IMG/VR virus record: IMGVR_UViG_3300022690_002177
Coordinates: 1 to 33,940 of that record
Origin: a virus
DNA length: 33,940 nt
Direction: 5' to 3' (one strand)
Of this stretch, positions 14,383 to 23,134 are shown one piece after another. The notes beneath the pieces are model-generated. The model did not search any database, was not told the DNA's origin, and worked only from the letters and a program-made list of their open reading frames with translations. The position numbers and the translations under genes were made by a program. Position 1 is the first letter of the stretch. The number at the start of each line of letters is the position of its first letter.

Positions 14383-15472
14383 AATGTTTCTCCTTGTAGC
14401 CTATTAAATATGTGTACCCAATTAAAATAACCATGCTTATTGGAACGATGTGGAATGTGAAATTTCCTAATGCGTTACTGAAAGCAGCTATCATCATTGC
14501 TAAAATTATACCCTTATTTGGTATTGTCGAGGGAAGATAGAATATTCTTTTGAGGACTAATCCTATCATAATTACCCCTGCTAGTCCGAATTCATAAACT
14601 AACTGCAGGGGTTCACTATGAGCATACAAAAATCGCTGGTTACAATCAGTGCAATAATCGCTGAAATGATGCCAAAAACTCCCAACACCGCTCCCAAAGA
14701 GTATATGCCAAAACCCACGATCTTTAATGACGCCATATATCGTCTCCCATACTTTGAATCTTTCATTGTCGTTAAAATATCCATCAACTCCAATAAAACC
14801 CGTTACAAACGCAAAGGTCATTAAATAGAATCCTAGAAGAGATAACAATGCTTTTTTTAGTTTTAAACAGCTAAAAGCCACAAAAAAAACAGAGGCGGCC
14901 ACTACCGAAATAGCACTCATGGCGCTGCCAGTAAAAAAGATGGCCATTAAGGGTATTGGCAAAAGAGGTGCCCATTTCTTATTAAAAAATGTGGGCAACA
15001 AAACGGCTATAAAAGCCGCCGTTAGGGTCTCTTGACCAAAAGACCCAAGCGCTCTTGGTACAGGGACGTCTAGATTATATAGATTTATGCCAAACATATT
15101 GGTAAAGACTAGTACTGATTGTATCAACACCGAAGCCCGGAAATAGTTCAGAAATAAATTTATTTTCATATTCTCATAATTGCTGACCAAATGTGGCACA
15201 GCTATACAGAAAGCCCCAAGAGTAGCAAATTGCTCTAAAGTGGCCGGCTGGTAGAGGTAATCAATGTTAAACCATGCCAAGACCAACAAACCCACCCAGG
15301 GGAGATAATCTTGAAGCTTTAGTTTACCGTTTTTAAATAGACTGATGCTAAGAAATACGATGAATATAAACAGGTAATTCCTGCATATTCTGACATCATT
15401 AACACCGTCAACTCTAACATATAAAGGGAGCAGCACAGAGGCTACTCCCCAAAAGTTAGTAAACCCATTCAT
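14345..15472 (-). CDS. O-antigen ligase/polymerase-like (WaaL/Wzy) multi-pass membrane protein
   Basis: The 375-residue protein has about ten hydrophobic segments. Near residues 262-300 it has the Wzy_C/O-antigen ligase loop: FGSGVGSFWHHF followed by AHSEPLQLVYEFGLAGVIM, that is G-x-G-x-x-S-F, then A-H-[SN]-x-x-L-Q, Leu/Glu and G-L-x-G. These enzymes join or polymerise lipid-linked O-units at the periplasmic face of the inner membrane. Here the gene is in the late structural operon, between a decoration-like gene (TAATG overlap) and a small structural gene (38-base overlap). It probably changes the host lipopolysaccharide during infection. Donor specificity cannot be seen. Confidence 0.8.
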   Translation of the reverse strand: MNGFTNFWGVASVLLPLYVRVDGVNDVRICRNYLFIFIVFLSISLFKNGKLKLQDYLPWVGLLVLAWFNIDYLYQPATLEQFATLGAFCIAVPHLVSNYENMKINLFLNYFRASVLIQSVLVFTNMFGINLYNLDVPVPRALGSFGQETLTAAFIAVLLPTFFNKKWAPLLPIPLMAIFFTGSAMSAISVVAASVFFVAFSCLKLKKALLSLLGFYLMTFAFVTGFIGVDGYFNDNERFKVWETIYGVIKDRGFWHILFGSGVGSFWHHFSDYCTDCNQRFLYAHSEPLQLVYEFGLAGVIMIGLVLKRIFYLPSTIPNKGIILAMMIAAFSNALGNFTFHIVPISMVILIGYTYLIGYKEKHYGYYINQDGRIS

Positions 15473-15933
15473 TACCTAAGTTTAAGATAAGCATCAATGG
15501 TTCCAGACGCGCTATTTGCGTCAAGCCCCACCCCTACAAAGGTTCCAGAACCCCCGTCTACTCGTCCAGCACGTGCGGATGATGAGATTTTTTTGCCTGC
15601 TACGATGGCGTTTGTTTGACCATCAGCCTTTAGGATAGTAGTCAAACCATAAGTTTGGCATCTTCCCATCGCCGCTGCCGCAATAGCCGCTTCTACCATA
15701 CACAAAGGAACATCAGCTTTTTCGGTGGTCAATTTAACCGTGACACCGTCGTCTAATGTAGAGTCCAATTGGACAAGGTCACCAGCCGCTAAAGCGACGG
15801 ATTCTCCATTTTTTACTACAATAGACGCCTTTTCTGGATCTGATGTCGATTCGGATGATCCGTGCCGGTGGATGACTCCATAGGCCTGGTATACGGCAAC
15901 GCAAACAAGAAGTGATACTAAAAATTTCTTCAT
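15472..15933 (-). CDS. Decoration-like protein with signal peptide, 153 aa
   Basis: Residues 1-19 (MKKFLVSLLVCVAVYQAYG) form a signal peptide, then a Ser/Asp-rich linker and a beta domain with SVALAAGDLVQLD, GVGLDANSASGTIDAYLKL and AGKKISSSARAG. The beta part resembles the DUF2190/decoration-protein pattern of capsid-stabilising proteins that follow the coat gene. A signal peptide on such a protein is unexpected because head assembly is cytoplasmic. It may be exported instead, or the segment may be retained as an anchor. AAGGA ribosome binding site. Immediately follows the coat gene. Confidence 0.6.
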   Translation of the reverse strand: MKKFLVSLLVCVAVYQAYGVIHRHGSSESTSDPEKASIVVKNGESVALAAGDLVQLDSTLDDGVTVKLTTEKADVPLCMVEAAIAAAAMGRCQTYGLTTILKADGQTNAIVAGKKISSSARAGRVDGGSGTFVGVGLDANSASGTIDAYLKLR

Positions 15934-15948
15934 ATAATTATCCTTTCC

Positions 15949-16896
15949 TTATACACTCTCTTGCAGAGCCTCAAGCAACGCTTGATATCTCCGTCCATTA
16001 CATGTTAAATTACCGGCCCAGAATATTCTACCTAAAGAAGCCGCTTGAGACTCGATCTGTGTGATTTTTTCAAATCTAAGATTTTCTTCTCTGTGGACCA
16101 TTAATTTTACGTACTTTTCGTTTACCATGTAGACCGAATTACCTACTTGATGCTCATCAATAAACCATGGCCGCCCATTGAAAGACCCGTCAACAAAACC
16201 AATGTTGTTTTGTGTGTCTGGCACTGTTCTTTGGAATGGTTGGGTCAGACTCCAATAAACGTTAAATACGCCTCTATTAGACGATATCATACTGGGTCTG
16301 TCAGAACCAAAAGACGCGGCGTTAAACAACTTTTGAAGAAGTGCAAGTGTAAGCGCCCTATTCGAGCCAGCGGTGTCAACCACGGCAATCCATTCTGCCA
16401 GATCCGCCACCGCAATCCCACCATACGTCACAGTTGTGGACAAAATAGCCCGAAGTCCCGTTATTTGTTTAGTGGTGTTCGCGCCGGTTGAAGCGGTTCC
16501 GTCAGAGAAAAGACCTAGAGACAGGTTTTCGGCGATATTTTTTTCAGCAATCTGCATTTTAGCTGCAACTAATCGGATCTTAGCTGCATCACCGTTGTTT
16601 TTTAATTCCTGCAAACGACTCATTTTGATTGGTTCTTGTAGCTGTTTCCAAACATGAGCCGCTGAGGTTATATCATCAGTAGGTGAAGTATTAAGTGCAT
16701 CAAAGTCACTAAAATACTCGCCTGAACCAGGCTTGCTCTTGATGATAGGGGTTAATATTTCATGACCGCCTGAAATCAGTTCCATCCCCATCTTTAGACG
16801 TTTTAGTGCAGCACTCTCTTCATACACGTTGTCTACCAGCCGGGGAACGAAAAATCGTTCAGTTATGGCGGTTATTTGATCAAATGTCAAAGCCAT
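15949..16896 (-). CDS. Major capsid protein (HK97-fold type)
   Basis: The 315-residue protein has the coat pattern: N-terminal helix with ITAITERFFVPRLVDNVYEESAA, then the segment WKQLQEPIKMS with TSAAHVW, ITGLRAIL in the middle and a C-terminal RIFWAGNLTCNGRRYQ. Size (about 34 kDa), location straight after the scaffold and a strong GGAGGAATAGAT ribosome binding site support this. It forms the icosahedral shell around the scaffold. No separate protease gene is seen, so maturation may not need cleavage. Confidence 0.85.
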   Translation of the reverse strand: MALTFDQITAITERFFVPRLVDNVYEESAALKRLKMGMELISGGHEILTPIIKSKPGSGEYFSDFDALNTSPTDDITSAAHVWKQLQEPIKMSRLQELKNNGDAAKIRLVAAKMQIAEKNIAENLSLGLFSDGTASTGANTTKQITGLRAILSTTVTYGGIAVADLAEWIAVVDTAGSNRALTLALLQKLFNAASFGSDRPSMISSNRGVFNVYWSLTQPFQRTVPDTQNNIGFVDGSFNGRPWFIDEHQVGNSVYMVNEKYVKLMVHREENLRFEKITQIESQAASLGRIFWAGNLTCNGRRYQALLEALQESV

Positions 16897-16935
16897 ATCT
16901 ATTCCTCCAAATTAGTTGGAAGAACATTTAGACCA

Positions 16936-17985
16936 TTAAGCTATTTTACCCTCAATAATAGCATTCGCGATTTGGCTATAGTTCCAATCTTTAGTTGGAT
17001 CAACGGTTTCTACAACGACGGCACCTTTGTTTTTTATAGTGCCAGCTGTTTTAACCCCAATTCGTCTTACCTTTGGTTTAGCTGTTTTTTGTTTTTGTAC
17101 AGCCAGGTCCAACAAATTGTCACCATATAAAATTTTAAAATTATCAACAAGTGTGCCACCTTCTTCAACCCACCTATCTACAACCTTTTCTTTATCCCAT
17201 TTTAGTTCAAGATGTTTATATTTATTGGCCAGTATATCAAGCCGTTTTTCTTGGCCTAGATATACCTCCCTCATTCTATCTTCATCATTGTCCGCCAGTT
17301 TCTGTTCAATTTCTTTCTGAGACCTGGCTTGGGCTTTTAGTTTTGCTTCATATTGAGGATTATAAGAGTGTTTTTGCCATTCAGCATTCTTCTCTTGGAA
17401 TTGATCAAAGAACTCGTGATCGGTTTCTTTAATCCAATCGACTAGTTGGTCAAAATGTTCCTTTTGTGTTAGTTCTGTTTCGTATTTCGACTCAATCTCT
17501 TGCTGAAACTCTTCTGTCTTAGCCCTAAGAGCATCGACCTCTTTACGTTCATCGGCTAGGGCCATCGTTTTTTGACGATAATCTTTGTCCCTTAAGCCGC
17601 TGTCTTTAAGTTCTTTGAACTCTTTCATGGTGATTTTTTCGTCACCTATCTCGTAAACTGTTTCAGCTTTTTCGTCAGACGATTTTTCTTTTTCGTCCGT
17701 TTTTTCAGACTCGGGAGATAGTTCCTTTTTTAATTGAGCTACCTCGTCGATATCCTCATCACCTTCAGTTCCCTCTGGTTGACTGTCGGTTTCTGATTCT
17801 CCGTCATTCCCATCACCCAATATGACGTCTAAGTCTAAACCGTCATTTCTTTCCTCAAAACCTAGCTTCGTTAATTCTTCTATAGGAACAGAATAGTTTC
17901 CTTTTCCTACAGTACCGGCTGGCGCGGCGTTTGAGGGATCGACCTCGACTGGTTCATCTATGGGTTGTCCTTCTTTTTGAGCCAC
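16936..17985 (-). CDS. Scaffolding protein
   Basis: Acidic, coiled-coil protein without Cys: the first ~110 residues are Asp/Glu-rich, then EKITMKEFKELKDSGLRDKD, long Glu/Lys heptads, and a basic C-terminus (KTAKPKVRRIGVKTAG). This charge layout fits phage scaffolds whose C-terminus binds coat protein. The frame extends upstream, but GTG at 17985 has a GGAGGA ribosome binding site five bases before it and is preferred (349 aa). It lies between portal and coat genes as expected. Confidence 0.8.
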   Translation of the reverse strand: MAQKEGQPIDEPVEVDPSNAAPAGTVGKGNYSVPIEELTKLGFEERNDGLDLDVILGDGNDGESETDSQPEGTEGDEDIDEVAQLKKELSPESEKTDEKEKSSDEKAETVYEIGDEKITMKEFKELKDSGLRDKDYRQKTMALADERKEVDALRAKTEEFQQEIESKYETELTQKEHFDQLVDWIKETDHEFFDQFQEKNAEWQKHSYNPQYEAKLKAQARSQKEIEQKLADNDEDRMREVYLGQEKRLDILANKYKHLELKWDKEKVVDRWVEEGGTLVDNFKILYGDNLLDLAVQKQKTAKPKVRRIGVKTAGTIKNKGAVVVETVDPTKDWNYSQIANAIIEGKIA

Positions 17986-18024
17986 TGTATTCCTCCAATG
18001 TTGCTTGACCACTTGGCAGTTTTG

Positions 18025-20055
18025 CTACCCTTGTACCAATTGAGGAGCCGGTTGCGGTTGTCCTTCCGTTGGCGCGGGGGCTGGCTGTCCACCAGTTAGT
18101 TGCGTTAGTTGCTGTTTTAAAAGCTCGTTTTCTTGAGCTAAAGCCTCGGCGTTCGCCTGAAGCTCATCTCTTTCTCTTATCTTAGATATTATAGTATTTT
18201 TGAACGGTAGGTCATTTAAAATGACAAAAGTTTCGGGATCGAGTACGCCTTTGTCGAATAGATTGCCGGTTGTTTCTAGTATTGCCTCTTTAGACACACC
18301 AAATGTGGTGCCGGGAGTGACTCTTAAATCAAATTTGAAGTTATTAACTTTTTCTGGATCAAATTGGACGCCTGTTATTTTCCCATTATCATCAAATACT
18401 CGGAGCATTCTTTTTTCTTTCCAATATTTTATTATCCTCGACACAGTGAGGTTACCCAACCTGCCAATGCTGAATTCCTCTAGCATCCTGGTTTTGAGTC
18501 GGATTCTTCCGACTGCTTGTTGTTGTAGGAATTCTATAGCCCTTGCGGCGGTCACACCTCTGGGTTTGCGGCCCTGGGTGGCTTCATTTATGCCTGATAT
18601 AGATTCAATGATACCGCGCTTATCTTGTTGTTTTAGTGACAGTTGAGGGCTTACTTGGCCAGGCTCTAAACGCCTTACTTCGGTGCCGGCCTTTTTGGTA
18701 ATAACAATTCCGACCGCATTTGTAAGGGTATCTGCATTGACATTAGAATTATCGTCTTTAATCCAACCAGGGTTAGATACTAGTCTCAAAGCCTGATACT
18801 CAGCATAGTTCATATCGTTGTATTCAATTTGAGCGCTTAAAATATTTTTTACTTCTCCAAACCCATAGGGTTGGTCTTCTTCTTTATATGCATAAATCGG
18901 GACAATCGGGATCTTGCCGTCCTCTACTGGGGCAGGTCCATCATAAAGTATTTGGAAGCCAGTTTTTAATGTCAATCTTAAATTGCCAGGATATTTTGGT
19001 CGCTTGACTAATTCACTATCTGCCATTTCTTCTAAGAATTGCTCATGTTGTTCTACGGCTTCTTCTAACCTTGTTTGAAAATCAGCTATTTCGGGAATGG
19101 TTAAAACAGCCTCATCAAGATCTAATTCTTCTTTTTCGAAACTCAAAAAGTCACTAGAAAATCTAACTAACGAGCCTTCATGAGCGGCTATAAAATCTTC
19201 ATGGTCCATCCACTTAGTAACATCAGCCCTTCCACCATTAGCAAGAGCCTGGTACTCGTTTTCTATCTCAATGGCGGTTTCTTCCTCTGGGATGGTCTCT
19301 AAAGTATAGTCTCTTCTCCAAACTTCAAAAAGATAAGCCATATCAACTGGCCTAAAAAATCCTCTACCGGGCGATGTACCAGTTGGGGGATTAAATCTTG
19401 TTGGGTCTTCAAATATAGTTGATGTGACACCATCATCTATTTCAACATCTTCTGCTTTAATCCCCTTAGCATGTTCTGGATATAAACGCTTAAGATTGGC
19501 AACCTTCATTGGAATTCTTAAGACAACATAGCTCATGTCATCAATATCACCAGAAGAGGGGTCTAAATAAACATATCTCCATGGCATGTTTTTGATAACA
19601 ACCTGACCGCTCCCTCCCTCTAGGTCACCATCAAAATCAACATAAAGAAAACCCGTTCCTATTTTAAGTGCTGTCCTTATAGCTTGTGCAATTCTTATAT
19701 CTAAATGGTTGAAGCTATAAACAAAATTAATAGCCTCCTTTAAGACCCTAGCTTTTTCTAGGTTTTCTTCTTCTATGGCTACAATATCAGTCCCTGGTAG
19801 AGTATCTGTCAGTACGGGAACTTCAGACTCAAGGATAGTAAATATCCAGTTGTCGACTGGTTTTTGGTCGTCTCCGAAATTGTTTTCCCACTGTTCACCA
19901 TCATAAAAACGTTCATACTTTTTCCATCTAGAATCAAATTTTTTGCGGTAACTTCTTGCCTCATTAAATACAAATTCAATCTCTTTTAATAATTTCTTAT
20001 CTTTTTCAGGCAGTTCCGGCGGAATCCTCACTGATGGTTCTTCTAAATTCGTCAT
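18025..20055 (-). CDS. Portal protein (P22-like)
   Basis: A 676-residue protein of the P22 portal size class (725 in P22). The N-terminus has RSYRKKFDSRWKKYERFYDG and NWIFTILESEVPVLTD, the middle includes YVYLDPSSGDIDDMSYV, and the C-terminal ~60 residues are a Gln/Glu coiled coil ending QLTGGQPAPAPTEG. The portal is the dodecameric ring at the vertex through which terminase packs DNA. It precedes the scaffold and follows terminase, the standard order. Confidence 0.85.
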   Translation of the reverse strand: MTNLEEPSVRIPPELPEKDKKLLKEIEFVFNEARSYRKKFDSRWKKYERFYDGEQWENNFGDDQKPVDNWIFTILESEVPVLTDTLPGTDIVAIEEENLEKARVLKEAINFVYSFNHLDIRIAQAIRTALKIGTGFLYVDFDGDLEGGSGQVVIKNMPWRYVYLDPSSGDIDDMSYVVLRIPMKVANLKRLYPEHAKGIKAEDVEIDDGVTSTIFEDPTRFNPPTGTSPGRGFFRPVDMAYLFEVWRRDYTLETIPEEETAIEIENEYQALANGGRADVTKWMDHEDFIAAHEGSLVRFSSDFLSFEKEELDLDEAVLTIPEIADFQTRLEEAVEQHEQFLEEMADSELVKRPKYPGNLRLTLKTGFQILYDGPAPVEDGKIPIVPIYAYKEEDQPYGFGEVKNILSAQIEYNDMNYAEYQALRLVSNPGWIKDDNSNVNADTLTNAVGIVITKKAGTEVRRLEPGQVSPQLSLKQQDKRGIIESISGINEATQGRKPRGVTAARAIEFLQQQAVGRIRLKTRMLEEFSIGRLGNLTVSRIIKYWKEKRMLRVFDDNGKITGVQFDPEKVNNFKFDLRVTPGTTFGVSKEAILETTGNLFDKGVLDPETFVILNDLPFKNTIISKIRERDELQANAEALAQENELLKQQLTQLTGGQPAPAPTEGQPQPAPQLVQG

Positions 20056-20443
20056 CGTCCTTAAGTTCCTTCACGAAGTTGTCATTGACTTTAACGCCTA
20101 GGCCTTCTTTAACATAGTCTATCATGTCATCTGCAATGTAATTATTTTTTTTTGGAACTTCGCGTTGTTGCGGTGGGGGCTCAGTGCCGGCCTCCATTAA
20201 GCCTAACTTCCCCATCTTTTGTTTAAATTGTTTTCTGGTTTCTACCCATTCACCAAGGCTGTGGTTAAAATGTGGTTGGAAACTGGTTCCATCTACTACA
20301 AATCCATCATGTCTTGTGACACTATAGATGCCATGGTATCCCTTTTCTTTACAATATTCATGAGCCTTATCGATTGAATCAAACCAACGGGCTCCCCAAG
20401 ACCACCTGGATCCAGTATTAAATTTCACATAGATTCTAGACAT
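20006..20443 (-). CDS. Hypothetical protein between terminase and portal, 145 aa
   Basis: The N-terminal 60 residues are aromatic-rich (SRWSWGARWFDSIDKAHEYC), and residues 55-80 (FQPHFNHSLGEWVETRKQFK) match a pattern I associate with small phage proteins next to terminase and portal genes. The rest is charged. It overlaps the portal start by 50 bases and the upstream membrane gene by 8. Function unknown; possibly a virion-assembly or DNA-handling helper. Confidence 0.65.
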   Translation of the reverse strand: MSRIYVKFNTGSRWSWGARWFDSIDKAHEYCKEKGYHGIYSVTRHDGFVVDGTSFQPHFNHSLGEWVETRKQFKQKMGKLGLMEAGTEPPPQQREVPKKNNYIADDMIDYVKEGLGVKVNDNFVKELKDDDEFRRTISEDSAGTA

Positions 20444-20636
20444 ATTCCTTGTCTTTACCAGGGACTATAGCCTTATATTGTTCTTTAGGAATATAATTAA
20501 TCCACCCAGAATCGGGCTCTTGTTCAAGACCCTTCTTATACCCGATCTTAAAACCTTTAACAAAAAGGACGGCTCCACCAGCGGCAAGCCCGCCAGCTAT
20601 CAAGACCGTAAATAAAGCCCAGTAATATTCATTCAT
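20436..20636 (-). CDS. Small membrane protein, 66 aa
   Basis: One hydrophobic span (about residues 6-28: ALFTVLIAGGLAAGGAVLFV) followed by a basic loop and an acidic/Pro C-terminus. It starts in ATGA overlap with the end of the large terminase gene. No family recognised. It is one of several short membrane proteins in the packaging region. Confidence 0.6.
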   Translation of the reverse strand: MNEYYWALFTVLIAGGLAAGGAVLFVKGFKIGYKKGLEQEPDSGWINYIPKEQYKAIVPGKDKEYV

Positions 20637-22285
20637 CTATACCCCCATCCGGTATTCTTCTTTTCTAGTTTTTTCATTCGTTCTGCAAAAGGCAAAGTCC
20701 TTGTCTCTTCTGGAATATCAGCCCTGTATTCACTTTCTTTGGGTAATTGTTTAATACATTGTACTGCAATGCAAGCTGAAACTGTCAAATCTTTACCATT
20801 AAGGATGACATTTCCATCTTCTTCTATCTGGAGTAGTTTCATTTCCTTAAATAATTCCACGTCCTTTATGGTGATATCCCCATCTCTGTAGGCCGCCTTA
20901 AACTCATCCAACATGTGCATCTTACTTTTACTTGTTGTTAGCCAAGCCAGTTTTTTCACTCGTCTGTCGGCCAACTCATCATAGACCTCTCTGGTGTAAA
21001 TATTAATATATCCGTCATTTTTCAGTCTGGCTAACACGGCGTGACCATGATTATTAAGTTCGGGAGCTAGGAGGGCATTGTTATAGTATTTACCTAGTTT
21101 TATTAACTCTTTGCCAAATTGGTCGGGGTCAATTCTACCAAAGAATCTTGCCACTTGGCGCATTTTCCTATCAATAACAAAAGCAGAATCAGCATCCCCA
21201 TCTTCTAACCCTTCAGCAACATCGGCCCCTATGCCATAAATACCTTTTTCTTGTGGCTCCTCATAGATGCGCAACATACCATCAGAGGATTCATGGAACA
21301 CACCCTTATCATCTAAATAACCTTGCTTGTACTTTACGTCTTTGGCTAGAGATATCCTTTTAATTATATCAAACTGGTTAAAGAATGGCCTCCCAGATAG
21401 AACAAAAGCCTCTTCTGGAGTGGAGGGATATTCTTGACAAAATGTCATCCAATCCCCGTCGCAAACGTTTTTAAGCGTATAGGTGGCCCAATACAATTGC
21501 TCATCGTCTAATTCTGGGAACCTAACAGCTAGGTCTGCGATTTTACCTTCTGCCTTAAACCCCATCGGTGGTTTCATGCGATAGTCATCATCTTCAAACC
21601 AGGCAATAAATATAAACCTGAATTCATCTAGCCCGGTTTGGGCGCGCACACATTTTTCATAGAAGACGCCGCCGTCACCACTCATCCCATTGGCAGTGGC
21701 TTCTATAATAATGCATGAATTTGCTTTATTAGGAACGGAACTAACCAGGCCGGCCATTGTTTTCTTCGCGTGAAGCCAGTATGGTAATTCTGAAATGTGT
21801 AGATTATGTATGGTTTTTGATCTACCCGCAGTCTTTTTTCCAGCAGTGGCAACTCCCATCTTACTCATAAGTCCTGGTGTGGATTGTCTGCTCTTATTAT
21901 CAGGATTTTCAAACACCAATTCTTTTCGGTTAGAAAATCTTTTCATGGGTTGAATGTCGCTTAAATCATAAAACCTATGGCTCATCTCAAAGATATTAAT
22001 TGTTGATTCTTCGTCATGTGCAATGGTTAAGGACCTAATGTATTTATTGGTTATGGTCTTATAATAAAGATAGGCCGCGACAAGGGTAGATATGCCTAAT
22101 TGCCTAGCCTTTAGAATTATAATCCTTACCGGTAATCCGGCATCGATCATCTCTTGAATGACGTTGGCTATTCTTAATTGGTAGGGTTTTAAAATGAATG
22201 GGATTTCTGTCCCACTTTTAGTAGTTATACGTAGGTGTTTCTCACAGAACTTAGGAAAGTTTAATAGATCATTTTGGGATGTCAA
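20633..22285 (-). CDS. Terminase large subunit
   Basis: A 550-residue packaging motor. ATPase: Walker A-type ILKARQLGIST at 57-67, Walker B with HISELPYW (Glu166), coupling motif IIIEATAN at 192-199. Nuclease: GIGADVAEG with Asp355, Glu409 in APELNN, and the C-terminal DLTVSACIA region near 499-507 in the place of the usual Asp-Asp/Asn motif. It pumps DNA into the procapsid at the portal and cuts concatemers. It begins at TTG 22285, overlapping the previous gene by 17 bases; no in-frame ATG precedes the Walker A region closely, so a TTG start is required unless an upstream start lies in another frame. Confidence 0.93.
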   Translation of the reverse strand: MTSQNDLLNFPKFCEKHLRITTKSGTEIPFILKPYQLRIANVIQEMIDAGLPVRIIILKARQLGISTLVAAYLYYKTITNKYIRSLTIAHDEESTINIFEMSHRFYDLSDIQPMKRFSNRKELVFENPDNKSRQSTPGLMSKMGVATAGKKTAGRSKTIHNLHISELPYWLHAKKTMAGLVSSVPNKANSCIIIEATANGMSGDGGVFYEKCVRAQTGLDEFRFIFIAWFEDDDYRMKPPMGFKAEGKIADLAVRFPELDDEQLYWATYTLKNVCDGDWMTFCQEYPSTPEEAFVLSGRPFFNQFDIIKRISLAKDVKYKQGYLDDKGVFHESSDGMLRIYEEPQEKGIYGIGADVAEGLEDGDADSAFVIDRKMRQVARFFGRIDPDQFGKELIKLGKYYNNALLAPELNNHGHAVLARLKNDGYINIYTREVYDELADRRVKKLAWLTTSKSKMHMLDEFKAAYRDGDITIKDVELFKEMKLLQIEEDGNVILNGKDLTVSACIAVQCIKQLPKESEYRADIPEETRTLPFAERMKKLEKKNTGWGYR

Positions 22286-22424
22286 GCATTATCCCCACTT
22301 CACCATTTGGTAGTTCCCCCACCTTGTTATCAAATTGCTTATCAAAAGCAGTATACAAAGTGTAACCACCTAGTGCAAAGAGCACTAAGCTAATTACTAT
22401 TAACTTTATCCTCATTGGTGACAT
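22269..22424 (-). CDS. Small membrane protein B, 51 aa (paralogue of the upstream gene)
   Basis: The frame is open from 22484 but ATG 22424 lies four bases after the upstream stop with AAAGGA before it and gives a compact 51-residue protein: MSPMRIKLIVISLVLFALGG, one span, then DK and GEVGIM. Its layout (MSP, one span, Tyr-rich turn, DK, NGE/NGD-GI) parallels the preceding gene, suggesting duplication. It overlaps the terminase start by 17 bases. Function unknown. Confidence 0.5.
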   Translation of the reverse strand: MSPMRIKLIVISLVLFALGGYTLYTAFDKQFDNKVGELPNGEVGIMLDIPK

Positions 22425-22428
22425 AATT

Positions 22429-22617
22429 TTAATCATCCTTTCGCACGTTTTCAACGCCTTTGCCCCAATAGATCCCATCCCCATTTATTGCTATCCTTGG
22501 CTTAGGTCGAATTTTATCTAAAACGGAACACAAACTATAAGTGCCCCACACACATAGAAATAAACCACTAACCGCTATCCCCACCATTATCCAATTTGTT
22601 GGTGACATCTTTTTCAT
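22429..22617 (-). CDS. Small membrane protein A, 62 aa
   Basis: MSPTNWIMVGIAVSGLFLCV forms one hydrophobic segment, followed by GTYSLCSVLDK and INGDGIYWGKG. It lies 50 bases inside the end of the small-terminase gene. The start may be ATG 22617 or ATG 22608; the latter matches the MSP start of paralogue B. No family recognised. Two adjacent short single-span proteins between the two terminase genes are unusual. Confidence 0.5.
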   Translation of the reverse strand: MKKMSPTNWIMVGIAVSGLFLCVWGTYSLCSVLDKIRPKPRIAINGDGIYWGKGVENVRKDD

Positions 22618-23092
22618 TTACTTTTTTTACCCTTTCTAAATACTGTTCATAAGACTCTGTGATTGTATCTGAACTCACATCCACAGCATCTTTTTGTTCC
22701 AAGTATTGTATCCCAAGCCACCGTTGCATTGGGGCGCTCATTTTATCTACAGCGTTTTGCAATTGAGCCCGGCGTAGCCTAATTTTCATTATAGTCTTGC
22801 CCCTGTCGTACTCACCTTTAAACCTTTGTCTTACCACATCTTTATCCACGCAAGTAATAAAACCTATCTCTTCATATGTACTACCAAGGAACGCCATTTT
22901 CATTACAAGACTACCATTAAGGTCAGGGGGGACAGGGCGTTTCTCATTAGAATTTCTTTCGAACAAATCATTAAGATCTAACTTTTCTATTTCTTCGGAT
23001 GGAGTAAGACTCTGGTCTGATTGTTCGGTTGATTTTTCTGCAGTTGGTACAGATCCTGTTTTGTCTACCATAACTTTTGAATACTCCGTCAC
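22568..23092 (-). CDS. Terminase small subunit candidate
   Basis: The core (about residues 60-135) reads MKMAFLGSTYEEIGFITCVDKDVVRQRFKG then RRAQLQNAV and WLGIQYLEQKDA. This is the DNA-recognition helix-turn-helix layout of small terminases that bind the packaging site and feed the large subunit. The N-terminal 50 residues are acidic and disordered. GTG 23092 has no ribosome binding site; ATG 23071 has GGAG 12 bases upstream, so the start is uncertain. It directly precedes the two small membrane genes and the large terminase. Confidence 0.7.
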   Translation of the reverse strand: MTEYSKVMVDKTGSVPTAEKSTEQSDQSLTPSEEIEKLDLNDLFERNSNEKRPVPPDLNGSLVMKMAFLGSTYEEIGFITCVDKDVVRQRFKGEYDRGKTIMKIRLRRAQLQNAVDKMSAPMQRWLGIQYLEQKDAVDVSSDTITESYEQYLERVKKVNEKDVTNKLDNGGDSG

Positions 23093-23134
23093 ATTTCAGG
23101 CATTGTCTTTTTTTTGCTGTGCTGCTTGGCAACG

